A stretch of DNA of 64,000 nt from Candidatus Cloacimonadota bacterium (GTDB lineage: Bacteria; Cloacimonadota; Cloacimonadia; Cloacimonadales; Cloacimonadaceae), in NCBI GenBank assembly GCA_029781115.1, contig JAKOXG010000022.1, positions 55,365-119,364 on the forward strand, written 5' to 3'. Shown here piece after piece: positions 46,667 through 55,754 of the stretch (the stretch's first letter is position 1; the number at the start of each line of letters is the position of its first letter). The notes beneath the pieces are model-generated. The model was not told the DNA's origin. It did no database searches and saw only the letters and a program-made list of their open reading frames with translations. Both the position numbers and the translations under genes were made by a program.

Positions 46667-46921
46667 TCAGTTGGGTATCACAGATACATACTTTCTGCCC
46701 AAGGCTTTGGTTTCAAATTTAACGGTGCCGTCAATCAGGCTGTAGATGGTGAAGTCCCTGCCCATGCCCACGTTGAGCCCAGGGTGGAACTTGGTGCCTT
46801 TTTGGCGGACAATGATATTGCCTGCGAGCACATTCTCGCTTCCGTATTTCTTCACGCCACGATATTTGGGATTGCTATCGCGACCGTTTCTGCTACTTCC
46901 AACACCTTTTTTATGTGCCAT
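46667..46921 (-). CDS. rpmA: 50S ribosomal protein L27
   Basis: An 84-residue basic protein with the L27 pattern [16 protein letters not shown], then [30 protein letters not shown] and the C-terminal strand block. It begins directly at AHKKG without the N-terminal extension found in Firmicutes. L27 reaches toward the peptidyl-transferase centre. It follows rplU by 8 nt, the usual pairing. Confidence 0.97.
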   Translation of the reverse strand: MAHKKGVGSSRNGRDSNPKYRGVKKYGSENVLAGNIIVRQKGTKFHPGLNVGMGRDFTIYSLIDGTVKFETKALGRKYVSVIPN

Positions 46922-46929
46922 GATTCACC

Positions 46930-47244
46930 TCATTCAGACCGAATATCGGTCACCTTAATATTGGTATACTGTTCGCGGTAACCCTTTTTCACGCGATAGC
47001 CTTTGCGGCGTTTCTTGTGAAAGATCACCTTCTTCTTGCCCTTGCCGTGTTCCAAGACTTCGGCAAGAACCTTAGCGCCTTCGATCACAGGCTGGCCAAT
47101 TTTGATCTCGTCCTCATCTTTGAGCATGAGCACGGTGTCAAATTCGACGCTTTGACCAGGCTCCGTGTTCAGTAAGGGAACGCGCAGGATGGCGTTTTTC
47201 TGAGCCCTGTACTGAAATCCTTTAATTTCTACGATGGCGTACAT
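46930..47244 (-). CDS. rplU: 50S ribosomal protein L21
   Basis: A 104-residue protein with the L21 pattern: [39 protein letters not shown], then [20 protein letters not shown] and a final YTNIKVTDI. It binds 23S rRNA in the large subunit. It heads an rplU-rpmA pair. The 70-bp gap upstream shows no terminator for the CoA-transferase genes, so read-through is possible. Confidence 0.97.
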   Translation of the reverse strand: MYAIVEIKGFQYRAQKNAILRVPLLNTEPGQSVEFDTVLMLKDEDEIKIGQPVIEGAKVLAEVLEHGKGKKKVIFHKKRRKGYRVKKGYREQYTNIKVTDIRSE

Positions 47245-47314
47245 CTTTTTCTCCTTGAATTTAATGCATGAGGTACCAAGGTTTTGAAATGGGCAAATCC
47301 GTCAAGCAATACTT

Positions 47315-47956
47315 TTACTTCAGCTCGTCCGGGATGATCAGTTCTGCTTCTGTGGCATCGATAACTTCCTGCACGGTAACTCCCTCGGAGAGTTCTTTCA
47401 GCAGCAGGCCAGCAGGTGTTACTTCCAGCACACACAGGTCGGTAATGATGAGGCTGACTTTGCCTTTGGCAGTGAGGGGCAGGTTGCATTCTTTGAGGAT
47501 CTTGGGATTGCCTCTCTTGTCCACGTGTTCCATGGCCACGATCACCTTCTTGGCGCCCGTCACCAAGTCCATGGCTCCGCCCATGCCCGGCACCATCTTG
47601 CCCGGAATCATCCAGTTTGCCAGATTGCCGTGTTGATCCACCTGCAATGCGCCCAGAACGGTGACGTCCACGTGACCGCCTCTGATGATGGCAAAGCTGA
47701 GGGCACTGTCAAAGAAGACAGCACCGGGATTGGCTGTGATAAATCCACCGCCGGCGTTGATCATATCAGGATGTTCTTCGCCTTCTGCAGGTTGAGGACC
47801 TGTACCTAATATTCCATTTTCGCTCTGCAGTGTCACACGCACCCCTTCCGGGATGTGGTTTACAGCTTCTGTGGGGAGGCCGATGCCAAGGTTGATATAG
47901 TCACCATCTTTAAATTCGGCCGCGATTCTGGCTCCAATACGAGATCTCTTATCCAC
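47315..47956 (-). CDS. scoB: CoA-transferase subunit B (acetate/acetoacetate type)
   Basis: A 213-residue beta subunit of a class I CoA-transferase. It has ARIAAEFKDGDYINLGIGLPT, the catalytic glutamate in LQSENGILG, INAGGGFITANPGA, and GKMVPGMGGAMDLV. It pairs with the A subunit 2 nt upstream. The enzyme moves CoA between short-chain acyl-CoAs and acids, probably in amino-acid fermentation or butyrate/acetoacetate exchange. The exact substrate pair (ScoAB, AtoDA or CtfAB) cannot be told from sequence. Confidence 0.85.
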   Translation of the reverse strand: MDKRSRIGARIAAEFKDGDYINLGIGLPTEAVNHIPEGVRVTLQSENGILGTGPQPAEGEEHPDMINAGGGFITANPGAVFFDSALSFAIIRGGHVDVTVLGALQVDQHGNLANWMIPGKMVPGMGGAMDLVTGAKKVIVAMEHVDKRGNPKILKECNLPLTAKGKVSLIITDLCVLEVTPAGLLLKELSEGVTVQEVIDATEAELIIPDELK

Positions 47957-47958
47957 TT

Positions 47959-48612
47959 TTATACCTCCTTAACTACTATATAATCTACGAACACGCCAGG
48001 CGTCACGATGTGTTCGGGGTCAAGCTCACCGGTGGGAACGATCTCATCCACTTCCACGATGGTGATCCTGCCTGCCTTGGCCATGATGGGATTGCTGTTT
48101 CTGGCAGTTTTGCTATAAACGAGGTTACCGCATTCGTCTGCCTTATGAGCCCTGATGAGTGCAAAGTCGCTCGGGATGGCCGGCTCCAGGAGATACTCCT
48201 TTCCATCCACGGTGATAATTTGCTTGGATTCCTGCACCACGGTGCCCAAACCTGTGGGCGTGAGCACGCCTCCAAGGCCTGCGCCAAAGGCTCTCACCCT
48301 TTCCATCAGGGTGCCTTGGGGCACGAGTTCGATGTCGATCTCGCCGGCATTCATCTGTGCCTGAATCTCTCTGTTGGTTCCCAAATGGGAAACCTGGGCA
48401 CTGCGCACCTGGCGGTTTGCCACCAGCTTGCCGATGCCTCTGTCTTCCCAGTCCGATGCGATCACAATGATGTGCAGATCCTTGGTCTTGGCAGCTACGA
48501 CAGCATCAATGAGGCTCTCCGGAGCTCCAACAGCCAAGAATCCACCGATAGCCACGCGGCTTCTGTCTTTGATCATGGCAGCAGCTTCTGCCGCTGTAAT
48601 TCTTTTGAACAT
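47959..48612 (-). CDS. scoA: CoA-transferase subunit A (acetate/acetoacetate type)
   Basis: A 217-residue alpha subunit of a class I CoA-transferase with SRVAIGGFLAVGAPESLIDAV near the N-terminus, IDIELVPQGTLMERVRAFGAGLGGVLTP, and a C-terminal ADECGNLVYSKTARNSNP block. It forms a heteromer with the B subunit encoded 2 nt downstream. It lies 30 nt after hflX, on the same strand. Function as for subunit B. Confidence 0.85.
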   Translation of the reverse strand: MFKRITAAEAAAMIKDRSRVAIGGFLAVGAPESLIDAVVAAKTKDLHIIVIASDWEDRGIGKLVANRQVRSAQVSHLGTNREIQAQMNAGEIDIELVPQGTLMERVRAFGAGLGGVLTPTGLGTVVQESKQIITVDGKEYLLEPAIPSDFALIRAHKADECGNLVYSKTARNSNPIMAKAGRITIVEVDEIVPTGELDPEHIVTPGVFVDYIVVKEV

Positions 48613-48642
48613 TGAGGTTCTCCTTTACTATGTATTTTTTGC

Positions 48643-49980
48643 TTAATCTTTTGAGTTATGAACGATGTAGTCGCTCACCAAATGCAGATCACGCGCACTG
48701 ATGGTAAGCTTGACCTCCACCCCATCCTCGCTGTAATCCTCAGAGTGGATGGTGGCGATCTCATGTAACTTGGAGCGCAGACTCCCCTGGTCAAAACCCA
48801 GCTTGATGGTGATCTTGCGTGCATCCAGGAGCTCTTTCTCCACCTGCTCCAACAGATCCAGCACCCCGATATCCTCCCTGGCGCTCACCAGCACACAGTC
48901 AGGATAGCGGCGCTTGAGCAGCACGATGAAATCCTCATGTAGCAGGTCACATTTATTAAACACCAGAATCTGAGGGATTTCATGCGCATCAATGCTTTCC
49001 AACACCTCATTGACCTGCGCGATATAATAGTCGTGCATCTCATCCGAAGCATCCACCAAATGCAGCAACAGGTCTGCATCCTGCACCTCCATCAACGTAG
49101 CTTTGAAGGAAGCCACCAAATGATGCGGCAACCTGGAGATAAAGCCCACGGTATCAGAGATCACCACAGGCTCGCCGGTGCTGAGCTTGAGCTGCCTGGA
49201 TGTGGAATCCAAGGTGGCAAAGAGCTTGTCCTCCACCAAGACCTCGGCATCCGTCAGTAGATTGAAGAGCGTGGATTTGCCCGCATTGGTATAGCCCACC
49301 AGGCAGATCTTGAGCGCGGAATCCCGCATCTTGCGCTGCGTATGCTTTTGCTTGGTCACTGTCTCCAAGGCATCCTTGATCTTGCGGATATTCTGACGGA
49401 TAAGCCGCCTGTCGATCTCGATCTGCTTCTCACCCATACCCCTGGAAGCTGCACCTCCGGAAACACGTGCCGAGCCTCTTTCCTTGTCAAAGTGATCCCA
49501 AAGCCTGCGCAAGCGCGGCAACTGATATTCCAGCTCCGCCAGCTTCACCTGCAAACGTGCCTCACGCGTACGGGCATGGTTGTGAAAGATGCTGAGGATG
49601 ACCTCGGTGCGGTCTATCACCCGGATGTCAAATTCCTTCTCGATGTTGCGACCCTGCATCGGAGTCAGCTCTTCATTGACGATCAGGACGTCGGCCTGAG
49701 CCTGTTGCATCTTGGTGGCAATCTCATCCAGCCAGCCCCTGCCGAAGAAGGTGGCACGCTCAGGCTGGTTCCGCTTTTGACTGTAGGCACCCAAGACCAT
49801 GATTCCGGCAGTATCGGCAAGACGACCCAGCTCTTCAAGTGTGGCCTGCGCCTCCTGCTCCGTCTCATTCTGACGCACGATACTGCCTAAGAAGGCAGTC
49901 TGCTGCGAGTCTTGAAGCTCTTCTTCCCAGACCTCGTCTTCCAGCTCATAGTCTATCGGGATGTTGTCCATTCCGCACAT
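48643..49980 (-). CDS. hflX: GTPase HflX
   Basis: A 445-residue Obg-HflX-family GTPase. The N-terminal HflX domain contains ATFFGRGWLDEIA and VNEELTPMQGRNIEKEFDIRVIDRTEVILSIF, then the linker with GGAASRGMGEKQIEIDRRLI, and the G domain with CLVGYTNAGKSTLFN (G1), DTVGFISRLPHHLV (G3) and FNKCDLL (G4). HflX binds the 50S subunit and rescues or splits stalled ribosomes. The first ATG (49980) and the ATG at 49971 both lack a strong ribosome site. The start overlaps a small upstream frame by 28 nt, so coupling is possible. Confidence 0.93.
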   Translation of the reverse strand: MCGMDNIPIDYELEDEVWEEELQDSQQTAFLGSIVRQNETEQEAQATLEELGRLADTAGIMVLGAYSQKRNQPERATFFGRGWLDEIATKMQQAQADVLIVNEELTPMQGRNIEKEFDIRVIDRTEVILSIFHNHARTREARLQVKLAELEYQLPRLRRLWDHFDKERGSARVSGGAASRGMGEKQIEIDRRLIRQNIRKIKDALETVTKQKHTQRKMRDSALKICLVGYTNAGKSTLFNLLTDAEVLVEDKLFATLDSTSRQLKLSTGEPVVISDTVGFISRLPHHLVASFKATLMEVQDADLLLHLVDASDEMHDYYIAQVNEVLESIDAHEIPQILVFNKCDLLHEDFIVLLKRRYPDCVLVSAREDIGVLDLLEQVEKELLDARKITIKLGFDQGSLRSKLHEIATIHSEDYSEDGVEVKLTISARDLHLVSDYIVHNSKD

Positions 49981-50183
49981 GCTGTAAGCTCTGCTTGCAG
50001 CAGCACGGACTTCATCGCCTCCCGGGCTGCTTGCATATATCTTATGGTTGAGACAGGGTTATCCGCAACCGCCATATCAATTTGCGCACAGCCGCTCCCC
50101 TGCCACGGACTTGACGGAACAAGCACCGCAGCACTGAGCCTGAAAAGCGCCGATGCGATCACGAATAACGGTAAATTTTTCAT
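49953..50183 (-). CDS. Possible small exported protein overlapping hflX
   Basis: A 76-residue frame starting MKNLPLFVIASALFRLSAAV, which looks like a signal peptide, then a short polar region with SGCAQIDMAV and an amphipathic helix (RYMQAAREAMKSVLLQAEL). GGA lies eight bases before the ATG. It ends inside hflX. It resembles no family I know, and could be a truncated envelope gene or chance coding. Confidence 0.35.
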   Translation of the reverse strand: MKNLPLFVIASALFRLSAAVLVPSSPWQGSGCAQIDMAVADNPVSTIRYMQAAREAMKSVLLQAELTACAEWTTSR

Positions 50184-50546
50184 AACAGTTCCAAGAAAGA
50201 ATGGAGAGCATTCTAAGTCAAGTAAAATCTGTAGAACCTTGATAATACAGGATCTGAGCCTCAGCCCCTCCCCAAAGGAGCATTCAGGACAAAATGAAGC
50301 CTTACTCCTTTATAAACAATGCGTTAGAGCCGCCATCCCACTTTTGTTAAGAAGAAAGAGAGCTCGCCATTATTTCTATTGACAAAAAGCCCTATACTAT
50401 AATATGACCCTTGAGACCTGTTTGGAACCGATACAGGCTGTATATCACTTTAGCAGCGCCTAAGGTCTTGTTTATTAAAGGCTTGCCCAAATATGGGCAA
50501 GATTGGACTTAGAACAAATTTAAAAGACTAAAGCAAGGAGAAGACA
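50184..50546 (+). promoter_or_regulatory. Upstream region of the second giant surface-protein gene
   Basis: No gene is seen in this 363-bp gap. TATAAT occurs at 50398-50403, with TTGACA at 50379-50384 only 13 bp away, which is too short for a standard promoter. A perfect 8-bp hairpin (CTTGCCCA and TGGGCAAG, 50482-50501) lies in the leader. The ribosome site CAAGGAGAAGACA before ATG 50547 is very like that of the other surface protein (CAAGGAGAAAGAT). Confidence 0.35.
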
Positions 50547-53500
50547 ATGTTTAGAAAGCTTATTTTAGCTTTGACACTCGTCCTGAGTCTCGGATTTGTG
50601 TGGGCTCAGGGAGCAGAGACTTTCGAGAGTTTGACTATCCCGTCAAACAGATATTCCGATGGAACATTTGTAGGTGATGAAGGCTTTACCTGGACATTTG
50701 CACAGGCTAGAGAAGCCGCCGACAACCCCATAGATGGTAAAGGCATAACCTTCAGAAATGCAGCCAGCGGCTATTTGGAAGCCACTATCCCTGGTGGCAT
50801 CGGTAACCTTTCATTCCAATGTAGAAAAGCCTTTACGGGTGGTACTACGAGGACACTAGAAGTATTAGTGAATGGCACTTCGGTATATACGACACCCCCA
50901 TTTGATTCTACCGTTCAGACTTTCAACCACGACATCAATCAAGCCGGCAACGTCACCATAAAGTTTAAACCTGAGGGTACAAGTGCACAAGTAACCCTAG
51001 ACAACATCATCTGGACGGGCTACAGCGGCGGCAACACCCCATCCATCAGTGTGAGCGGCACTCTGAACCCCTTCAGCACCTACGTGGGCACCCCCTCGCA
51101 GTCTCAGAGCTACACCCTGTCGGGTTCAAACCTGAGCGCCAATATCAGTGTAACTGCCCCGACCGGCTATGAACTTTCTACAGATAACACTGCCTTTACA
51201 AGCACACTTTCTTTGGCATCTAACTATTCTGGCCTCGTCTACGTAAGGCTCACAGGTGCAGCTACCGGCACATTTACCGGCAATATAACTCATTCCAGTG
51301 GCACCACCACCGGTGCAAACATGGAAGTTACAGGCGAGGTGATGGCAGCCACGCCCACCATTTTCGTGGACGGCACCCTCAATGACTTTGCCACCTATGA
51401 AGGCACACCTTCCGTTGCACAAAGCTATCAGCTCAGCGGCGTGTTTCTCACCGGTAACATCAGCGTCACTGCGCCCACTGGCTACAGTATCTCGTCTGAC
51501 AATACCACTTTCAGCAGCAGCCTGAGCTTGGCACCCGCCTATAACGGCCCCGTCTACGTGCGTTTGGATGGAACCACACAGGGCACATTCAACGGCAACA
51601 TTGATCACAACAGCACCGGCGCAACTCAAGTGCAATTGCCCGTGCAAGGCTCCGTGAATGCACCAGCAACACCCACCATCTTCATGGAAGAAGAGTTTCT
51701 TTATACCTCTGGTACCACACTGGTTTCCAACGGCTGGATTGCGCACAGTGGAGCCGGAACAAACTCACCCTTGGTTCACACTGAAGGCCTGAGCTATACC
51801 GGCTATCCCTTGACTGCCGGTTTGGCCGGAGTCACCCTGGGTAATGGAGAAGATGTGCAGAAAGCCTTCCCCGGTGGTGCAATCACCGAAGGCTCAGTTT
51901 ACACATCCTTCCTGATCAATGTGACCAGCGCCAGCACAGGCAATGGAGACTACACCTTCCACTTCATGCCGCAGGGTGCAAACAGTACTGACTTTAAAGG
52001 CAAGATCTTTGTGAGCAAAAATACTGACGATCAGTTGAGGTTTGGTCTTACCAAGTCCAGCGCTGCAACGGCTGCAGACTGGACCGGATACGATTACGCA
52101 CTCAATACCACCTATTTGGTTGTGATGAAATACGAATTTGTGCCCGGAACTGCTAACGACATCGTTACCGCTTGGATTAACCCTACCATTGGCAATACAG
52201 AACCCACCCCTCTTTTGAGCGCAGCCGTGACCGAAACGGATATTTCAGCTACCAATGGTATTAGCGCCGTGGCAATACGCCAATCATCAAGCACCCCCAT
52301 CGCCATCTTCGACGGTATCCGTGTAACCAACGACTGGGCTAAACTTTTTACAACTGAAGCCCTTCCCTCTCCCGTGCTCCACACCAGTGGTGAGCTGGAT
52401 TTCCTCTATTGCATCGCCGGTGGTGCACCTTCCGAAGAAGTCACTTCCTACGCCCTCTATGGTGAAAACCTGTTGGGCACCATCAGCGTGACCGCTCCCA
52501 CCAACTTTGAAATAGCCACCACAGCCGCAGGCCCCTGGCAATCAAGCCTGAGCCTGTCCGCCGACTTCAATGGTCTCGTTTATGTGCGCTTGAACGCCGC
52601 AAACGCAGATACCTATGTTGGCAATATACTCCACAACAGCACCGGTGCTGCAGAAGTATCCGTGCGTGTGGAAGGCGAAGCCATAGCTCCCACAGTCACT
52701 TGGAACAACAGCGTAAGCGAGCTGAACTTTGAAGCTGAAGTCAACAGTGGAGACTCCATCCTCAGTTATACCCTGAGTGCTACAGGTGCCAACGCAGACC
52801 TGGCCCTCACCCTTTCCGGTGATGCCTTCTCCATGCGCGCCGGCACGACCGGTGACTGGGTTAATTCCCTCACCCTGCCCTACAACTTCAACGGCAGCAT
52901 CTATGTGAAGATGCCTACCACAGCAACCGGAAGCTTCCAGGGAAGCATCATGCACAGCACCCTCAATGCAGCTTACATGTATGTCACCCTCAGCGGCAGC
53001 GTTACCCCTCCCGGGGGCGCAACCTATGCCACAGACCTCTTCTTCAGTGAATACATAGAAGGCAGCAGCAACAACAAAGCCCTGGAAATCTTCAACGGAA
53101 CCGGCGTGACTGTGGATCTGAGCGACTACAAGGTAGAGCTCTACGCCAACGGTGCCGCAACCCCCACCAACACCGCAACACTCAGTGGCACTTTGGCCCA
53201 TGGAAGTGTATACGTCCTTGCTAATAGTCAGGCTAACGCTGATATTCAAGCTGTTAAGGACATCAGCTCTCCCGTCTGCAACTTCAATGGCGATGACGCC
53301 GTTGCCTTGATAAAGATCGGCACAGATGTAGATACCTACGTAGACATCTTTGGCTGCATTGGAGAAAGACCCAGTGGCGCATGGACAGATGGTGATCATA
53401 GCACTGCAGATAAGACCTTGGTGCGTAAATCAACCGTCACGCAAGGAATCACCGTGAACCCCACCACCGGTTTCCCCACCTTGGCAGCCGAATGGGATGT

Positions 53501-55418
53501 ATATCCTCAAGATACTACCACCTTCTTAGGCTCACACACTTTCGCATCCGGAACCCAGGTCGCCGAAGCACCTGTGATTTCACCCGCAGGCGGTTTGCAG
53601 TCCGGCCCCGTGAACGTGAGCATGAGCAGCAGCACACCCGGTGCCGTGATCCACTACACTTTGGATGGCACTACTCCTGATCAAAACAGCACAGTTTACA
53701 CAGCACCATTTGCGGTTTCCACCGACACCACGGTGAAAGCCATCGCCTACGCCACCGGCTATGACCCCAGCCCTGTAACCAGCGTGACATACAGCTATCC
53801 TGTCCAAGTGGCGAATATCGCCGCTCTGAGAGCCAAACCCATAGGAGCAGGCAACTATTACCAGCTCACGGGTGAAGCTGTGCTCACCTTCCAACAGAGC
53901 ACTCGTAACCAAAAATACATCCAGGACGCCACCGCTGCCATCGTCATCGATGACAATGCTGGCGTGATCACCACCACCTACAACCTCTATGATGGTATCA
54001 CCGGCATCGTGGGAACACTCGGTTATTTCAGTGGCTTGCTGCAATTTACGCCAGCACTTGATCCTGGCCAAGCCACTTCCTCTGGCAACGTGGTGACCCC
54101 CGAAGTGCGCACCCTGACCTCTCTCACCTCAAACGACCAGGCAAAGCTGATCAGAGTGTGCAGTGCGACCCTTGATGCCACTAACGTCAACTTCGGCACA
54201 ACTGCTGAAAACATCGACGTAACTGACACTTCAGGCACCATTACACTGAGAACCTTCCCCAGTACTGACTACAGCGGCACGCCTATCCCCACTGATCCTG
54301 TGGACTTGATCTGTCTTGTGGGACAGTACAACACCACTATTCAGGTTTCACCCCGTTTCTTGGCAGACTTCCTGCCTGCGACAACCCCGCTTCCCGAACC
54401 CGTGATTTCACCTGCGGGCGGCTTGCAGTTTGGTCCCGTGACCGTGAGCATCAGCAGCAGCACTCCCGGCGCCACGATCTACTACACTGTGGACGGCACT
54501 ACACCAAGTCAAAACAGCACAGTTTACACAGCGCCCTTCGTGATATCCACGGAAACCACGGTGAAAGCCTTTGCTTTCGCCACCGGCTATATGCCCAGCC
54601 CTGTTGCCAGCGCAACCTACACCTTCCCCACCCAAGTGGCAAATATCGCTGCCCTGAGAGCCATGCCCATTGGTATAAGCAACTATTACCATCTCACGGG
54701 TGAAGCAGTGCTCACCTTCCAACAGAGCCAACGTAACCAAAAATACATCCAGGATGCCACCGCTGCCATCGTTATCGATGACCAACCAGGCGTGATCACC
54801 ACCACCTACAACCTCTACGATGGTATCACCGGCATCGTGGGAACGCTTAGCCAATACAACAACTTGCTGCAGTTTGTACCCGCACTTGATCCCGGCCAAG
54901 CCACTTCCTCTGGCAACGTGGTGACCCCCGAAGTGCGCACCCTGGCCTCCCTCACCTCAGATGATCAAGGCAAACTGATCAAAGTGCGCAGTGTGACCCT
55001 TGCCGCTACAGGAAACTTTGGCACAGGCGCTCAGAACATCAACATCTCTGACGCTTCAGGTAGTGCTGTGATGAGAACCTTCCCCAATACAGACTATAGT
55101 GGCACCCCTATCCCCACAGATCCTGTGGATGTAATCTGTCTGGCGGGTCAATTCGGTTCCACTATGCAGATCTCACCCCGCTTCCTGGCAGACTTCCTGC
55201 CTGCAACAACTCAGCTTCCCGCACCTGTGGTGCAGATCGTTGAGTCAAACGGCGCCGTGACACTCAGCTGGGAAGCCGTCACCGGTGCAGTGAACTACCG
55301 CATCGAGAGATCGAGCGATCCCTACACCGGCTACGTGCAGATCGGCATCACTTCCACCACCTCCTACATCGATGCTGCAACAGGAGCAAAGCAATTCTAT
55401 CGTGTGATAGCTGAATAA
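50547..55418 (+). CDS. Giant multidomain surface protein (Ig-like, lamin-tail, chitobiase-C-like repeats)
   Basis: A 1,623-residue exported protein with signal peptide ending WAQG. In order: an N-terminal jelly-roll-like region (residues 20-165); several repeats of about 90 residues around SVSGTL.PF.TY.GTPS, with ISVTAPTGYE and VYVRL (170-380); a lectin-like domain (385-610); two further such Ig-like repeats; a lamin-tail domain (FFSEYIEGSSNNKALEIFNG, about 832-990); then two copies of a 276-residue unit combining a chitobiase/beta-hexosaminidase C-terminal-type domain (VIHYTLDGTTPDQNSTVYT) and a DUF5689-like OB domain; and a short FnIII-like end (WEAVTGAVNYRIERSSDP). The role is probably adhesion or matrix binding. 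No T9SS sorting domain is evident. A terminator follows. Confidence 0.8.
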   Translation: MFRKLILALTLVLSLGFVWAQGAETFESLTIPSNRYSDGTFVGDEGFTWTFAQAREAADNPIDGKGITFRNAASGYLEATIPGGIGNLSFQCRKAFTGGTTRTLEVLVNGTSVYTTPPFDSTVQTFNHDINQAGNVTIKFKPEGTSAQVTLDNIIWTGYSGGNTPSISVSGTLNPFSTYVGTPSQSQSYTLSGSNLSANISVTAPTGYELSTDNTAFTSTLSLASNYSGLVYVRLTGAATGTFTGNITHSSGTTTGANMEVTGEVMAATPTIFVDGTLNDFATYEGTPSVAQSYQLSGVFLTGNISVTAPTGYSISSDNTTFSSSLSLAPAYNGPVYVRLDGTTQGTFNGNIDHNSTGATQVQLPVQGSVNAPATPTIFMEEEFLYTSGTTLVSNGWIAHSGAGTNSPLVHTEGLSYTGYPLTAGLAGVTLGNGEDVQKAFPGGAITEGSVYTSFLINVTSASTGNGDYTFHFMPQGANSTDFKGKIFVSKNTDDQLRFGLTKSSAATAADWTGYDYALNTTYLVVMKYEFVPGTANDIVTAWINPTIGNTEPTPLLSAAVTETDISATNGISAVAIRQSSSTPIAIFDGIRVTNDWAKLFTTEALPSPVLHTSGELDFLYCIAGGAPSEEVTSYALYGENLLGTISVTAPTNFEIATTAAGPWQSSLSLSADFNGLVYVRLNAANADTYVGNILHNSTGAAEVSVRVEGEAIAPTVTWNNSVSELNFEAEVNSGDSILSYTLSATGANADLALTLSGDAFSMRAGTTGDWVNSLTLPYNFNGSIYVKMPTTATGSFQGSIMHSTLNAAYMYVTLSGSVTPPGGATYATDLFFSEYIEGSSNNKALEIFNGTGVTVDLSDYKVELYANGAATPTNTATLSGTLAHGSVYVLANSQANADIQAVKDISSPVCNFNGDDAVALIKIGTDVDTYVDIFGCIGERPSGAWTDGDHSTADKTLVRKSTVTQGITVNPTTGFPTLAAEWDVYPQDTTTFLGSHTFASGTQVAEAPVISPAGGLQSGPVNVSMSSSTPGAVIHYTLDGTTPDQNSTVYTAPFAVSTDTTVKAIAYATGYDPSPVTSVTYSYPVQVANIAALRAKPIGAGNYYQLTGEAVLTFQQSTRNQKYIQDATAAIVIDDNAGVITTTYNLYDGITGIVGTLGYFSGLLQFTPALDPGQATSSGNVVTPEVRTLTSLTSNDQAKLIRVCSATLDATNVNFGTTAENIDVTDTSGTITLRTFPSTDYSGTPIPTDPVDLICLVGQYNTTIQVSPRFLADFLPATTPLPEPVISPAGGLQFGPVTVSISSSTPGATIYYTVDGTTPSQNSTVYTAPFVISTETTVKAFAFATGYMPSPVASATYTFPTQVANIAALRAMPIGISNYYHLTGEAVLTFQQSQRNQKYIQDATAAIVIDDQPGVITTTYNLYDGITGIVGTLSQYNNLLQFVPALDPGQATSSGNVVTPEVRTLASLTSDDQGKLIKVRSVTLAATGNFGTGAQNINISDASGSAVMRTFPNTDYSGTPIPTDPVDVICLAGQFGSTMQISPRFLADFLPATTQLPAPVVQIVESNGAVTLSWEAVTGAVNYRIERSSDPYTGYVQIGITSTTSYIDAATGAKQFYRVIAE
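53571..55226 (+). repeat. 828-bp internal tandem duplication in the surface-protein gene
   Basis: Unit 1 (53571-54398) and unit 2 (54399-55226) share sequence along their whole length at DNA level, for example CCCGTGA(A/C)CGTGAGCAT and ACCAAAAATACATCCAGGA. The unit is 276 codons in frame, so the duplication keeps the reading frame. Confidence 0.9.
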
Positions 55419-55442
55419 ACGATAACCCTGTAAATCATACTC

Positions 55443-55474
55443 GCCGTGGGCTCAGATGAGCTCACGGCTTTTTT
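55443..55474 (+). terminator. Rho-independent terminator of the surface-protein gene
   Basis: GCCGTGGGCTC pairs with GAGCTCACGGC (one G-U pair, 4-nt loop) and is followed by six T. It is 25 nt after the stop codon. Confidence 0.92.
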
Positions 55475-55500
55475 GTGTCTTGGGATGTAGGGCCGGCCTT

Positions 55501-55680
55501 TTAGGTGTTAGGTGTTAGGTGTTAGGTGTTAGAGCTGCGCTGGCTTCGTGGATACGTGTGCTCTGAGCAAAGACGAGACCAGCTATAGAAAGGTTTTTCC
55601 ACGGATGCACACGGATTAACACGGATGGAGTCCGACTTCGTCGTCCAGTTGTGAGTTGTGAGTTGCGAGCGAAGCTCGCT
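55501..55680. repeat. Heptamer arrays and CCACGGAT arm, locus F
   Basis: Four and a half TTAGGTG units (55501-55532) are followed by GCTGCGCTGGCTTC, a CGAGACCA block (55574), AAGG and a three-unit CCACGGAT arm (55599-55626). A second heptamer run of the GTTGTGA type lies at 55648-55665, next to the palindrome GCGAGCGAAGCTCGC. The order heptamers - GCTGCGCTGGCTTC - GAGACC - CCACGGAT matches locus E at 21.76-21.87 kb. Confidence 0.8.
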
Positions 55681-55686
55681 TCTGCC

Positions 55687-55728
55687 CCAAAAGAAAAACC
55701 GCGGGCGACTGGGTGTCCTTCCCGCGGT
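55687..55728 (-). terminator. Rho-independent terminator of the sigma-factor operon
   Basis: On the minus strand ACCGCGGG pairs with CCCGCGGT across a 15-nt loop and is followed by TTTTTCTTTT. It lies 27 nt after the last gene of the operon. Confidence 0.88.
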
Positions 55729-55754
55729 CTACGCTTATTAAGGAGGCGTTTATT

